64,000 nt of DNA from Acinetobacter sp. NIPH 298 (GTDB lineage Bacteria; Pseudomonadota; Gammaproteobacteria; Pseudomonadales; Moraxellaceae): contig NZ_KB850055.1 in the NCBI RefSeq assembly GCF_000369505.1, positions 2,041,513 to 2,105,512 of the forward strand. The letters run 5' to 3'. Below are positions 28,365-37,716 of this stretch, in pieces. Within the stretch, counting starts at the first letter, position 1; every line of letters begins with the position of its first letter. The translations under genes and the position numbers were made by a program. The notes beneath the pieces were generated by a model that did not search any database, was not told the DNA's origin, and saw nothing but the letters and a program-made list of their open reading frames with translations.

Positions 28365-29099
28365 TTAGGCCATGTATAAACCACCATTTACGTGTAAAAC
28401 TGTACCAGTAATGTAACTAGCATTATCGCTTGCAAGGAAACTCACTGCATTTGCAATATCTTGGGGTTGACCTAGACGATTTAAAGCTACTTGATCGATC
28501 ATTTTTTTACGAACATCTTCGCTTAACTGATCAGTCATTTCAGTTGCGATAAAACCAGGTGCTACACTGTTTACCGTAATCTGACGACTCCCCATCTCTT
28601 TCGCTAAGCTACGACTGAATGCTTCAATCCCTGCTTTCGCGGCTGAGTAATTGGCTTGTCCTGGGTTAGCAAAATGTGCAACCACAGAACTAATGTTAAT
28701 AATGCGTCCAAAGCGTGCTTTGGTCATGCCTTTCAATACTCGCTTAGATAAACGGTAAACCGCTTTCAAGTGAATATTGAGAATGTCATCCCAATCATCT
28801 TCAGACATACGCAATAATAAATTATCTTTGGTAATCCCAGCATTGTTGACCAATACCAGAACTGAACCATATTGCTGCTCGATATGCGAAACAAGAGTAT
28901 CAATTGCCTCGCCATTACGAACATCGAGTACCGCACCTGTTCCATGCTCAGCAAAACTGTCTGTTAGTTTTTGCGCGCCTGATTCAGAAGTCGCGGTACC
29001 AACGACAAAAAAACCGTCTTGAATGAGTTGCTGTGCAATTGCTGCGCCAATACCTCGGCTTGCTCCTGTCACTAACGCAACTTTTCGTTGTTGTGTCAT
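28365..29099 (-). CDS. fabG: 3-oxoacyl-ACP reductase
   Basis: NADPH-dependent reduction of 3-oxoacyl-ACP in fatty acid elongation. The 244-aa short-chain dehydrogenase has the cofactor motif TGASRGIG, NNAG with TKDNLL, catalytic Ser in NISSVV, YSAAK with the catalytic Tyr and Lys, and a C-terminal ITGTVLHVNGGLYMA typical of FabG. Its ATG overlaps the fabD stop by four bases (ATGA), indicating translational coupling. Confidence 0.96.
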   Translation of the reverse strand: MTQQRKVALVTGASRGIGAAIAQQLIQDGFFVVGTATSESGAQKLTDSFAEHGTGAVLDVRNGEAIDTLVSHIEQQYGSVLVLVNNAGITKDNLLLRMSEDDWDDILNIHLKAVYRLSKRVLKGMTKARFGRIINISSVVAHFANPGQANYSAAKAGIEAFSRSLAKEMGSRQITVNSVAPGFIATEMTDQLSEDVRKKMIDQVALNRLGQPQDIANAVSFLASDNASYITGTVLHVNGGLYMA

Positions 29100-30082
29100 G
29101 CAATTTTTCCTTCTGCCACTAACACTGCGTTTAGGGCATCTTCCATACGTGCTTTGCTATCAATGGCAAATGCTTTTTCTATGTTCGGTAATCGCTTGGC
29201 AAGATTACTAAGTACTGTACCCGGCCCACATTCGACCACATACTGAATACCCTGATCTTGTAAATATTGCATGGTACGTGTCCATTGTACCGATTGGTAC
29301 AATTGGGCAGTGAGTGCCTGACGTAATTGAGCAACATCCGTAGCGATTTCCGCGTTGACATTTTGTATTACAGGAAGGTGGGGTAGCTCAATGGCAGTTT
29401 GTTCCAAAGCGTCAGCAAACTGTTCTGCTGCTGATCTCATCAATGAACAATGTGAAGGGACAGAAACAGGCAATGCAATCGCTTTACCAGACTGCGCTTT
29501 TGCCTCAGCCATGACTTGCTGAACCAACGCAGTACTCCCTGCAATCACAACTTGACCTTGCGCATTGTAATTTGCAGCTTCAACTGAACCTTGACCTGCC
29601 GCAGAGACTTGCTGGCAAAGCTCAACAACTCTGTCATCAGCCAAACCAAGGATTGCAGCCATCGCTCCTTCACCTTGAGGGACAGCACTTTGCATCAATT
29701 TACCGCGTAAATTGACCAACTTCACTGCATCGCCCAGCGTCATTGCTTCTGCTGCAACTAAGGCACTGTATTCTCCTAAAGAGTGTCCAGCTAAGTATTT
29801 CGGTACGATACCACCTAACTCTAACCAGACCCGCCACAACGCAATACTTGCAGTGAGTAACACAGGCTGAGTATTTTCAGTTTGATCTAAACCTTCACCA
29901 CTTTGAGCAATCTGCCAAAGGTCAAAACCAAGCGCTTCCGATGCCTCAGCAAAGGTGTCTTGAACAACACTAAACTGCTCTGCAAGTTCAGCCAACATAC
30001 CTACTTTTTGCGAGCCTTGACCCGGAAAAACAAATGCTGTTTTTGTTGCTTGAGCTGCCTGCTCAAGTCGTTTAGTCGACAT
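29096..30082 (-). CDS. fabD: malonyl-CoA:ACP transacylase
   Basis: Loads malonyl groups onto ACP. The 328-aa product has FVFPGQGSQ near the N terminus, the nucleophile Ser in GHSLGEYSAL, a catalytic His in PVSVPSHCSLM and the QNVNAE motif. A ribosome binding site (AAGGA) precedes ATG 30082. It heads the fabD-fabG-acpP operon. Unlike E. coli, plsX and fabH do not lie between rpmF and fabD. Confidence 0.96.
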   Translation of the reverse strand: MSTKRLEQAAQATKTAFVFPGQGSQKVGMLAELAEQFSVVQDTFAEASEALGFDLWQIAQSGEGLDQTENTQPVLLTASIALWRVWLELGGIVPKYLAGHSLGEYSALVAAEAMTLGDAVKLVNLRGKLMQSAVPQGEGAMAAILGLADDRVVELCQQVSAAGQGSVEAANYNAQGQVVIAGSTALVQQVMAEAKAQSGKAIALPVSVPSHCSLMRSAAEQFADALEQTAIELPHLPVIQNVNAEIATDVAQLRQALTAQLYQSVQWTRTMQYLQDQGIQYVVECGPGTVLSNLAKRLPNIEKAFAIDSKARMEDALNAVLVAEGKIA

Positions 30083-30213
30083 ATAAAAATCCTTAAATTA
30101 GTCTATTGCCAATTTCATCAACACTCATGATTCTACATGAGAATGACGATAGACTCTTTAGCGATGCGGCAATTTAACATTGATTAAATCTTTTTATAAT
30201 TGCGAAAAACAAC

Positions 30214-30243
30214 AAAAAAGGGAGCTTTCGCTCCCATTTTTTT
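30214..30243. terminator. terminator after rpmF
   Basis: Stem GGGAGC/GCTCCC (30220-30225 and 30230-30235) with loop TTTC, with A-run left and T-run right. It ends leftward rpmF transcription, so fabD needs its own promoter in the gap 30083-30213. Confidence 0.88.
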
Positions 30244-30279
30244 TATACTTTAAGCTATCGCTTAATGCATATGATTCAA

Positions 30280-30465
30280 TTATTCAGCATCAGCTGCTTT
30301 AGCGAATAATTGACGACCACGGTAAACACCATCTTTAGTCACGTGGTGACGACGATGAGTTTCACCCGTAGTTTGGTCTACAGATAATGCATTCTCGGTT
30401 AAAGCGTCATGTGAACGGCGCATGTCACGGCGAGAGCGACTTTTACGGTTTTGCTGAACGGCCAT
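30280..30465 (-). CDS. rpmF: 50S ribosomal protein L32
   Basis: Small basic large-subunit protein of 61 aa. The N terminus [20 protein letters not shown] is diagnostic. The zinc-binding cysteines found in some L32 proteins are absent, as in most gammaproteobacteria. It follows yceD across 74 bases, the universal yceD-rpmF pairing, and is followed by a terminator before fabD. Confidence 0.97.
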   Translation of the reverse strand: MAVQQNRKSRSRRDMRRSHDALTENALSVDQTTGETHRRHHVTKDGVYRGRQLFAKAADAE

Positions 30466-30539
30466 GATGGCTCCTTACAAAGATCGAAAAAATGGATCAG
30501 AACAAATTCGGTTGTCTTAACTCAACATTATAACATAAA

Positions 30540-31100
30540 TTATGAGCTAAGTTTACCCTTCAGGCCAGCCAAAACATCAAACGGGTTATCCCGCTTTTCT
30601 TCGACATCATCCTGAGTGGCAGGTCGATGCTTATGCTCACAAACATCATGTTTAGGAGATAAAGGCATCAACAGTAACAGTTCATCTTCTAGTAATGCGA
30701 GTAAATTGATCGATGCAGGTGTATCAAAATCACCTTTTTTCGAAGATTCACTTTCACCTAAAACGATGAAATCAGCATCCTCATCCAATCGCTCTATCAG
30801 TGACTCATCATCAATCAAAGCTAAATGAAAGTCTGAAACCAATTCAATTTCAACAGTTCCCAAACAACGTTGGCATTCCATTGGAACTTTGGTTTCAATA
30901 TGTCCATCTAACCATATAATACGATGATAGATATCCATTGATAGCTTACAGTCTATGTTGATCAATTGATCATCAATTGAACCAACAGCTTCTCGAGCAA
31001 TACGAGCAAAGCGAGACAATGGCAGTGTTCCTGACCATGTAAAGCCCTGTTCAGCCCATTTAAATGGCTCGATTTGGCTTGGAAAAGTATTTGCTGACAT
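30540..31100 (-). CDS. yceD: YceD/DUF177 family protein
   Basis: Homologue of the protein linked to 23S rRNA accumulation in E. coli and plants. The 186-aa product shows the family CxxC motif (PMECQRCLGTVEIEL, near residue 77) and a second conserved Cys-His stretch (KHDVCEHKH) near residue 158, plausibly a metal site, then NPFDVLAGLK at the C terminus. It lies directly upstream of rpmF, as in most bacteria. The exact function is still unsettled in the family. Confidence 0.9.
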   Translation of the reverse strand: MSANTFPSQIEPFKWAEQGFTWSGTLPLSRFARIAREAVGSIDDQLINIDCKLSMDIYHRIIWLDGHIETKVPMECQRCLGTVEIELVSDFHLALIDDESLIERLDEDADFIVLGESESSKKGDFDTPASINLLALLEDELLLLMPLSPKHDVCEHKHRPATQDDVEEKRDNPFDVLAGLKGKLSS

Positions 31101-31196
31101 AATTAAGAGCGCGATTTTACAAATTCATCGGTACTCTGTCAAAGATTAAGATACAATTTTGCACTTCTTTTGACAGAACTTAGGGTAAATCAAGCA

Positions 31197-31859
31197 ATGC
31201 ACCTGTTGCAGCCGCAACTTGAAGTAACAACTTCATTACTCATTCGCACCCATTCAACCACTACTGCTGTGTTAATGCCAGATCAAGTGCAACATTTATC
31301 TTGGCAAAAGTTAACGACAGAATCAGAGCAGGTCGATTGGCTTATTTTACACTTTAATTCTTGGTTTTCCCACCATAAAGTCACTTTAGTCAAAGGTGAT
31401 TTTGAACCAGAGTATTTCCCAGCAACTTTGCAACAAGCTGCAAGAATCCAATTTGCGCATGGTTTCTTTAATAGTGCCCTGCATGAAATCAGCCATTGGA
31501 CGATCGCAGGTGAAAAACGCCGCTTACTTCCCGACCTTGGATATTGGTATGCACCTGATGGTCGAAGTGCTGAACAACAAAGCTTATTTGAACAAGTTGA
31601 AATCAAACCACAAGCGATTGAATGGTTATTTGCAACCGCCTTTGGTCGAAAATTTCGTGTGTCTTTAGATAACTTAACCGGCGACAGCGGAAATGGGCGA
31701 CAGTTTAAAGATCATGTGTTTGCTCAAGTACAACGGTATTTTTCTGGTGAAGCAAAGCTACCTCGTGATGCTGCGCATTTTATTTATTGCATTTGTCTTT
31801 GCACACGCAATGGATCACCATTACAACTCAATGAATTTAAACGTGAATACCTTGATTAA
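31197..31859 (+). CDS. epmC: elongation factor P hydroxylase (EpmC/YfcM-like)
   Basis: Homologue of E. coli YfcM/EpmC, which hydroxylates the lysylated Lys of EF-P. The 220-aa product has the family core: ALHEISHWTIAGEKRR with the metal-binding His-Glu-x-x-His, LGYWYAPDGRSAEQQ, EVEIKPQAIEWLF-like text, and VSLDNLTGD. ATG 31197 is chosen because AGGG lies upstream; a TTG at 31170 would overlap likely promoter sequence. The EF-P and EpmA/EpmB genes are not in this window. It is divergent from yceD. Confidence 0.85.
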   Translation: MHLLQPQLEVTTSLLIRTHSTTTAVLMPDQVQHLSWQKLTTESEQVDWLILHFNSWFSHHKVTLVKGDFEPEYFPATLQQAARIQFAHGFFNSALHEISHWTIAGEKRRLLPDLGYWYAPDGRSAEQQSLFEQVEIKPQAIEWLFATAFGRKFRVSLDNLTGDSGNGRQFKDHVFAQVQRYFSGEAKLPRDAAHFIYCICLCTRNGSPLQLNEFKREYLD

Positions 31860-31947
31860 ATGACAAAATTATCACATCAAACTCTTGCAACATGCCCACA
31901 ACAAGTTTCATACTAAATTCAGCCACATAGATCAGGGAGTTATAATA

Positions 31948-32565
31948 ATGTTGCATTTACATATTCATCCTGAAAATCCACAGGCTCGCTTAATCACTCA
32001 AGCCGTTGACCGTATTCGTGCTGGTGACGTTGTGGTCTATCCAACTGATGCGGCCTATGCTATTGGTTGCCAGATTGGTAATAAAAGTGCGATGGAACGT
32101 ATTGCTCAAATTCGTGGTTTAGGTCCAAAACATCAATATGCCATCATGTGCTGTGATTTATCGGACATTGCAACTTATGCCAAAGTTGATAATGCAATGT
32201 ATCGATTGCTTAAAAATAACACACCTGCTGTGACCACTTTTATTTTGCCAGCAACAAGTGAGGTACCAAAACGCTTAATGCATCCGAAGAAAAAAACCAT
32301 CGGTCTGCGTATTCCAAGTAATCCAATTGCTCAAGCATTATTAAAAGAGTTAGATGAACCTTTACTCACCAGCACCTTGATTTTGCCGAATCAAACAGAT
32401 CCTTTAGATGACCCATTTGATATTGAAAATCAGCTCGGCAAACGTATTGATGTATTTATCGATGGCGGTTTTGGAATGTTAGCAACGACAAGTATTGTGG
32501 ATTTATCAGGTGAAAATCCAGAAGTTATCCGTCGTGGGATTGGGGATGTAAGTGCTTTTGAGTAA
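31948..32565 (+). CDS. Sua5/YciO/YrdC-family protein, YciO type
   Basis: A 205-aa protein with the YrdC fold. The ATP/nucleotide region includes VVVYPTDAAYAIGCQIGNKSAM near residue 32, then QIRGLGPKHQYAIMC and GLRIPSNPIAQALL. The order matches YciO rather than the threonylcarbamoyl-AMP synthase TsaC. Some YciO proteins have weak TC-AMP synthase activity, but their role is unclear. ATG 31948 has an excellent ribosome binding site (AGGGAG). It follows the epmC-like gene and ends inside a strong terminator hairpin. Confidence 0.88.
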   Translation: MLHLHIHPENPQARLITQAVDRIRAGDVVVYPTDAAYAIGCQIGNKSAMERIAQIRGLGPKHQYAIMCCDLSDIATYAKVDNAMYRLLKNNTPAVTTFILPATSEVPKRLMHPKKKTIGLRIPSNPIAQALLKELDEPLLTSTLILPNQTDPLDDPFDIENQLGKRIDVFIDGGFGMLATTSIVDLSGENPEVIRRGIGDVSAFE

Positions 32566-32579
32566 GCACTTACATTTTT
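32547..32579 (+). terminator. terminator overlapping the end of the yciO-like gene
   Basis: Ten-bp stem TGTAAGTGCT/AGCACTTACA (32547-32556 and 32565-32574) with an 8-base loop, then TTTTT. The 5' arm is coding sequence and the stop codon lies in the loop. Confidence 0.8.
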
Positions 32580-33297
32580 AGTCAATCATAAAATCAGACA
32601 ATCGCTGTTTCTGAAAACCCTGTTCATCAAAATTTTCTGGGCTTAACCATTGTTGATAAACTTGTTCCAAAGCTGACCATTCTTCATCAAGAATCGAAAA
32701 CCAAGCTGTGTTACGATTTCGACCTTTTACAATCCGATCCTGACGAAATAGACCTTCATACTGGAACCCAAAACGCAATGCAGCTGCTTTTGATAGTGCA
32801 TTGAAATCGTCACATTTCCATTCCACACGTCTAAAACCCTGTTTAAAACATTGTTGTAATAATAAAAATATCGCTTCAGTCGATGCTTTTGATTTTTTCA
32901 TCTTATGTGAAAAGTAAACATTACCGATTTCAATCGCGCCATGTTCAAGTCTTGGATTTAATAACGCGATCCAGCCCTGTACCTCACCATCGACTTCGAT
33001 CAAAAAATGGATAGAATCCTTAAAATTAAATGAATTGTGCAAAGCATCTTTTATAACGTCTTGGCTCTGTGGTGCCGAATAAGGCAGGTAAGTCCAACAT
33101 CCATCATTCGGTTCTGTTGAAACACACGTCCACATTTGACTGAGGGCTTGGTCGGACACGCCACCAGCAATATCGATCAAGTTAACGTATTGTCCGTTTA
33201 AATCGCCAGCAATTGACCGAGCAGATACATGATTTTCAATTGAAAGGCCAATTTTTTGCCCAAGTTGATTTTGTTGCGTGCTTAAATAACGTTTCAT
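32578..33297 (-). CDS. GNAT-family N-acetyltransferase
   Basis: A 239-aa protein resembling the RimJ/RimL-type acetyltransferase group. The GNAT core runs from about residue 95 to 205: LIEVDGEVQGWIALLNPR, EIGNVYFSH as the beta-4 strand before the acetyl-CoA loop, EAIFLLLQQCF as the following helix, WKCDDFNALSKAAALRFGFQYEG as the typical motif B, and an FRQDRIVKGRNR tail strand. The Q/RxxGxG/A loop is poorly kept (KKSKAST), as in many RimL-like enzymes. Acceptor substrate is unknown. It is convergent with the yciO-like gene. Confidence 0.85.
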   Translation of the reverse strand: MKRYLSTQQNQLGQKIGLSIENHVSARSIAGDLNGQYVNLIDIAGGVSDQALSQMWTCVSTEPNDGCWTYLPYSAPQSQDVIKDALHNSFNFKDSIHFLIEVDGEVQGWIALLNPRLEHGAIEIGNVYFSHKMKKSKASTEAIFLLLQQCFKQGFRRVEWKCDDFNALSKAAALRFGFQYEGLFRQDRIVKGRNRNTAWFSILDEEWSALEQVYQQWLSPENFDEQGFQKQRLSDFMID

Positions 33298-33541
33298 AAT
33301 ATTTTATCATTTAAAGAAAATGAGGTTTTCGTCGCTAATTTAAGCATAATTTTTCCCTTACCAATATAATTTTGCATAAATCTAGAAAATACCCTGAGAA
33401 CTTTAAGGTTTTTGTAAGTGAGTAATTTATTAAATTTGCTATTTCGATTAGAATAGCCGTGCTCTTAGTAGTATGTGTCATCCCTTGATCACAAAAACGA
33501 TCCCTTCATGCTTTTGAAAATTCGCGTGGCTTATAACGGTA

Positions 33542-34336
33542 ATGAATCAAATCCTATCTTCCTCTCTGGAGTTAACTCCTTCCATTCGTGTGCTTGACGA
33601 GTGGCATGACACCATACCTGAAGATTTGTATATACCGCCTGCTGCATTCGAAATCTTATTGGAACAATTTGAAGGGCCTTTGGACTTTCTCATTTATCTG
33701 ATTCAAAAAAATGGCTTTGATCTGTTACACATAGATATTGCACCGATTGCGACTCAGTATCTTAGCTATATGGATAGCATGAAGTCGTTGAATATTGAAC
33801 TGACGGCAGATTATATGGTGATGGCGGCTCTGCTTGCTGATTTAAAATCACGTTTATTATTGCCCAAAGCCACTGTTGTTGATCAATTTGAAAAAGATCC
33901 TAAACAAGAGCTGATCGATCGTTTAGAAACCTATTTACGCATAAAACAAGCTGCTGAAAGATTAGGTCAAATGCCAATCTTTGAACGCGATACGTTTAGC
34001 GCCAATGTTAGTATTGGTCATATTGCACCCATTTACGAAGGTTATGATGTCGAAGCTTTACGCGATGCAATATTCTGTGTGTTTAACCGTCCTGAGCCAA
34101 TAACACATGTTGTGGCACAAGAACCTGTTTTGCTCGAAGAACGTATTGCCTTTATCCAAAACCAACTTGCATCTGGTGAGGCATTGAGTTTTATTAAATT
34201 ACTCAACCCACAACAAGGTCGCATGGGGATGGTTGTGACCTTTATGGCGGTGCTTGAACTCACGCGTCAGCAAAAAATTTACATTATTCATAGTGGAATT
34301 GAAGCTCCGTTAACTGTTCAAGGCGTTGCAGCATGA
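33542..34336 (+). CDS. scpA: segregation and condensation protein A
   Basis: Kleisin subunit of the SMC-ScpAB condensin. The 264-aa product has the N-terminal SMC-head-binding segment (FEILLEQFEGPLDFLIYLIQKNGFDLLHIDI), the conserved YMVMAALLADLKSRLLLP and a C-terminal winged-helix tail. Its stop overlaps the scpB start by four bases. An extra N-terminal stretch of about 35 residues precedes the conserved domain. The smc gene is also in this window (from 63129) but not linked. Confidence 0.93.
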   Translation: MNQILSSSLELTPSIRVLDEWHDTIPEDLYIPPAAFEILLEQFEGPLDFLIYLIQKNGFDLLHIDIAPIATQYLSYMDSMKSLNIELTADYMVMAALLADLKSRLLLPKATVVDQFEKDPKQELIDRLETYLRIKQAAERLGQMPIFERDTFSANVSIGHIAPIYEGYDVEALRDAIFCVFNRPEPITHVVAQEPVLLEERIAFIQNQLASGEALSFIKLLNPQQGRMGMVVTFMAVLELTRQQKIYIIHSGIEAPLTVQGVAA

Positions 34337-34932
34337 GTTTAGATCAATTGGACTCAAATGAAAGTATGTCGCTTGAAGACATTCATCATGATGTTTTATT
34401 GCAAATTGAAGCAATTTTATTCGCCAGTGACTCACCAGTCTCACTTGCACGACTAAAAGAAGCATTTCAAAACCAATATAATAAGCAACAGTTACGTCAG
34501 TTTTTGCAACAATTGGCTATGTTACAACATGGTCGCTCCATTGAGTTGATTGAAACGGTACAAGGGTTTCGTTTTCAGGTACGTGCAAAGTATAGAAATA
34601 TCATTACGCAAGTTTGGCCAGAGCGCCCAACTAAATTGTCACCATCATTACTCGAAACAGTAGCAGTGATTGCGTATCATCAACCCGTCACACGTGCCGA
34701 TATTGAACAAATTCGTGGCGTATCAAATAATAGTCAGATTTTAAGAACGCTTTTTGACTGGAACTGGATCAAAGAAGCTGGTTTCAGAGATTTACCTGGA
34801 AGACCTGCGTTGTTAGTTACAACGCCCCAATTTTTAAATGCATTTGGTCTAGCCTCGCTAGGTCAACTGCCTCCCCTACAGAACGCCAAGGAAGCATTCA
34901 TGACACTCGACGCACATGCGCCGAAGTCTTGA
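34333..34932 (+). CDS. scpB: segregation and condensation protein B
   Basis: Dimeric winged-helix partner of ScpA. The 199-aa product has the conserved QIEAILFASDSPVSLARLKEAF, LLETVAVIAYHQPVTRADIEQIRGV and WIKEAGFRDLPGRPALLVTTPQFL motifs. It is coupled to scpA by an ATGA overlap, and rluB begins 41 bases downstream, the order scpA-scpB-rluB known from many bacteria. Confidence 0.95.
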   Translation: MSLDQLDSNESMSLEDIHHDVLLQIEAILFASDSPVSLARLKEAFQNQYNKQQLRQFLQQLAMLQHGRSIELIETVQGFRFQVRAKYRNIITQVWPERPTKLSPSLLETVAVIAYHQPVTRADIEQIRGVSNNSQILRTLFDWNWIKEAGFRDLPGRPALLVTTPQFLNAFGLASLGQLPPLQNAKEAFMTLDAHAPKS

Positions 34933-34973
34933 TAAGGTGAACTGTTGATCATTATGTCTAAGGTTGTGCTGTC

Positions 34974-35918
34974 ATGAGTGAAAAATTACAAAAGGTGTTA
35001 GCGAGGATTGGGCTAGGCTCACGTCGCTATATGGAAGAAGTTATTGCTGCTGGTCGTGTCAGCATCAATGGTCGTATTGCACAGGTCGGTGAACGAATTG
35101 AACCGACGGATGAACTGCGTATTGATGGTCGTAAAGTCCAATTCCAAATTGAAGATGAAATCCGTCGTCGTGTTTTGGTTTACTACAAACCTGAAGGCGA
35201 AATTTGTTCACGCAATGATCCTGAGAATCGCCCAACTGTTTTTGAACAGTTACCACAAATTGCCAATGATCGTTGGGTCATGGTCGGTCGTCTGGATATT
35301 AACAGTACTGGTTTATTGTTATTTACCAATGATGGTGAGCTTGCCAATCGTTTGATGCATCCATCTAATGAAATTGAGCGTGAATATGCGGTACGTGTCA
35401 TGGGTGAAGTGACACCGCAGATTCGCAACAATATGCTCAAAGGTGTAGAACTTGAAGATGGTCCTGCCAAATTTGAATCATTCACTGACATTGGTGGTGA
35501 TGGGATCAACCGTTGGTATCAAGTTGTGGTCAAAGAAGGTCGTAACCGTGAAGTACGCCGTATTTTTGAAACACAAAGTTTAAAAGTTAGTCGCCTACTG
35601 CGTACCCGTTACGGCACAGTGATTTTACCGCGCGAATTGCGTACAGGTCGCTGGATGGAATTGGATAAAGGCGATATCGATAATCTTGCGAAATCTGTTG
35701 AATTGAAACCACGTCAAGGCACCGGTTTATTTGGTATGGCCAAACGTCGTAGTGACAGAATGATTGAAAAACCAATGGCTGCTCGTCGTGGTGGTTATTT
35801 ACGTCAACAACGTCGTGATGATGAACAACCAGAACAACGCCCGAACAGCAATACTAAAAATCAAAATACCAGTGACCGTAAACCTCTTGGTATCAGTAAA
35901 GGCTTTAAGAAGTTTTAA
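34974..35918 (+). CDS. rluB: 23S rRNA pseudouridine synthase RluB
   Basis: Modifies U2605 (E. coli numbering) of 23S rRNA. The 314-aa product has an N-terminal S4 domain (EKLQKVLARIGLGSRRYMEEVIAAGRVSING), the RsuA-family catalytic motif GRLDINSTGLLLFTNDGELA with the nucleophilic Asp, and EGRNREVRRIFE. The C-terminal tail (about 240-314) is basic and rich in Arg, Gln and Asn, likely disordered and RNA-binding. It follows scpAB and is followed by a perfect palindromic terminator. Confidence 0.93.
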   Translation: MSEKLQKVLARIGLGSRRYMEEVIAAGRVSINGRIAQVGERIEPTDELRIDGRKVQFQIEDEIRRRVLVYYKPEGEICSRNDPENRPTVFEQLPQIANDRWVMVGRLDINSTGLLLFTNDGELANRLMHPSNEIEREYAVRVMGEVTPQIRNNMLKGVELEDGPAKFESFTDIGGDGINRWYQVVVKEGRNREVRRIFETQSLKVSRLLRTRYGTVILPRELRTGRWMELDKGDIDNLAKSVELKPRQGTGLFGMAKRRSDRMIEKPMAARRGGYLRQQRRDDEQPEQRPNSNTKNQNTSDRKPLGISKGFKKF

Positions 35919-35932
35919 GACTTTACCTTGAT

Positions 35933-35962
35933 AAAAAAACGCTCAAATTTGAGCGTTTTTTT
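35933..35962. terminator. perfect palindromic bidirectional terminator
   Basis: A 30-base perfect palindrome made of seven A, a CGCTCAAA/TTTGAGCG core and seven T. It ends rluB rightward and the six-gene peptide-transport operon leftward. Confidence 0.92.
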
Positions 35963-35971
35963 ATATCACTG

Positions 35972-37702
35972 CTAGCGATTAGATATGATGCCTTGTGGAA
36001 TTGCATTCAGCAGTTTTTGAGTGTATTCATGTTGAGGATGTAAATACAGCTCATCTGAATCCGCAATTTCAACGATCTCTCCATGATTCATCACCATCAC
36101 TTGATCCGAAATATATTTTACAACCGATAAATCGTGTGAAATAAAAATATAACTCAAACCAAACTCATCCTGTAAATCTTGCAACAAGTTCAACACCTGA
36201 GCCTGCACTGACACATCAAGCGCAGATACCGACTCATCACAAATCAAAATCTCAGGTTTTAATGTTAAGCAACGTGCAATCGCAATGCGTTGACGCTGAC
36301 CACCTGAAAACTCATGTGGATAACGATCATAAGCTTGATCAGGCAAACTGACTTTCTCTAAAAGTGCTAATGCTATTTTTTTACGTTCAGCATCATTTTC
36401 ACCGATCCCATGAATACGCATTGGCTCAAGTAAAATCTGCCCAATGGTAAAGCGCGGATTAAGCGAGGCGTATGGATTTTGAAAGATGATTTGTATCTTC
36501 CGCTGGTAGAGCGAAAATTCTTTCTCCGTCATAGAAAGAATATCTTTCCCATCAATCAATACTTGCCCGCCCGTAGCTTCATGTAAACGCATCAGTAATA
36601 AGCCAATCGTGGTTTTTCCTGAACCTGACTCTCCCACCAGCCCCAAAGTTTTACCTTTTGCCAATTGGAAAGAGACACCTTTTACCGCCTGAAACTCCTC
36701 ATGCCCCCATAAACCTTTACGGCTATAAAAAGACTTCTTCAAGTCTTTAACATCCAGTACGATTTTCTCTAGACCTGTAAGCCCTCTTGTTCGTTCTTGA
36801 AGATGAAGGGTGGACAGATTAATCGCTTCAACCAGTTGTCCATTTTCCTGTTTCATAAAATCGCTGGTGACAGGTAAGCGATATGGACGCGATGAAAGTT
36901 GAGGACGACAATGCAAAAGTGCGCGTGTATAAACATCGTTAGGTTGTTCAAGCACTTGTTTCACATCACCACTTTCCCGAATTTCGCCATGTCGCATCAC
37001 AATCACTTCATCAGCAATTTCACCGACCAAAGCTAAGTCATGAGTGATAAATAACATCGACATTTCATGACGCTGACGTAAAGATTCGAGCAAATCAATA
37101 ATTTGCTTTTGAATCGTTACATCCAAAGCAGTCGTCGGTTCATCGGCAATCAAGAGCTTTGGTTCACAAGCTATCGCCATCGCGATCATAATACGTTGTT
37201 GCTGACCTCCCGAAAGCTGACTTGGATAAGCATCAATTTTGCTCTCAGGTGAAGGAATCCCAACTTCGTTTAGTAATTCCAAAACGCGTATTCGCGCCTG
37301 CTTTCTCCCCATGCCAAGGTGAATACGAAGCACTTCAGCAATTTGATCGCCTACTGTAAACACAGGATTCAATGATGACATTGGCTCTTGGAAAATCATG
37401 GCAATGTCTTTGCCACAAATACCCCGAATCTCTTTCGCGGAGAGATTGAGTAAATCTTTACCTTCAAAGATAATTTTACTTTGCTCAGCGACTTGGCTTT
37501 GTCCTTTGGGTAGCAAGCCCATGACTGCAAGCGAAGTGACTGACTTACCACTTCCAGACTCACCCACCAAGGCAACAGTCTTGTTTTTAGGAATCGAAAA
37601 TGAAATCCCTTTGACTGTTTCAATCCACTGTTTACTCTCACCTTTAAAACTTACGCGAAGATTTTCTACATTTAATAGCAGTGTTTCATTATTACCTATC
37701 AT
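35972..37702 (-). CDS. peptide ABC transporter, fused double ATPase (YejF-like)
   Basis: Energises the inner-membrane permeases encoded upstream. The 576-aa protein is two ATP-binding domains in one chain. Domain 1 has Walker A GESGSGKS (47-54), signature LSGGQQQR and Walker B LLIADEPTTALD. Domain 2 has GESGSGKT (about 356-363), FSGGQRQR and ILICDESVSALD. Each is followed by a short oligopeptide-type extension. This is the YejF/Opp-Dpp layout with both ATPases fused. It is the last gene of the leftward operon, starting 14 bases after the permease stop. Confidence 0.94.
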   Translation of the reverse strand: MIGNNETLLLNVENLRVSFKGESKQWIETVKGISFSIPKNKTVALVGESGSGKSVTSLAVMGLLPKGQSQVAEQSKIIFEGKDLLNLSAKEIRGICGKDIAMIFQEPMSSLNPVFTVGDQIAEVLRIHLGMGRKQARIRVLELLNEVGIPSPESKIDAYPSQLSGGQQQRIMIAMAIACEPKLLIADEPTTALDVTIQKQIIDLLESLRQRHEMSMLFITHDLALVGEIADEVIVMRHGEIRESGDVKQVLEQPNDVYTRALLHCRPQLSSRPYRLPVTSDFMKQENGQLVEAINLSTLHLQERTRGLTGLEKIVLDVKDLKKSFYSRKGLWGHEEFQAVKGVSFQLAKGKTLGLVGESGSGKTTIGLLLMRLHEATGGQVLIDGKDILSMTEKEFSLYQRKIQIIFQNPYASLNPRFTIGQILLEPMRIHGIGENDAERKKIALALLEKVSLPDQAYDRYPHEFSGGQRQRIAIARCLTLKPEILICDESVSALDVSVQAQVLNLLQDLQDEFGLSYIFISHDLSVVKYISDQVMVMNHGEIVEIADSDELYLHPQHEYTQKLLNAIPQGIISNR

Positions 37703-37716
37703 CTCATTTCACTCCG

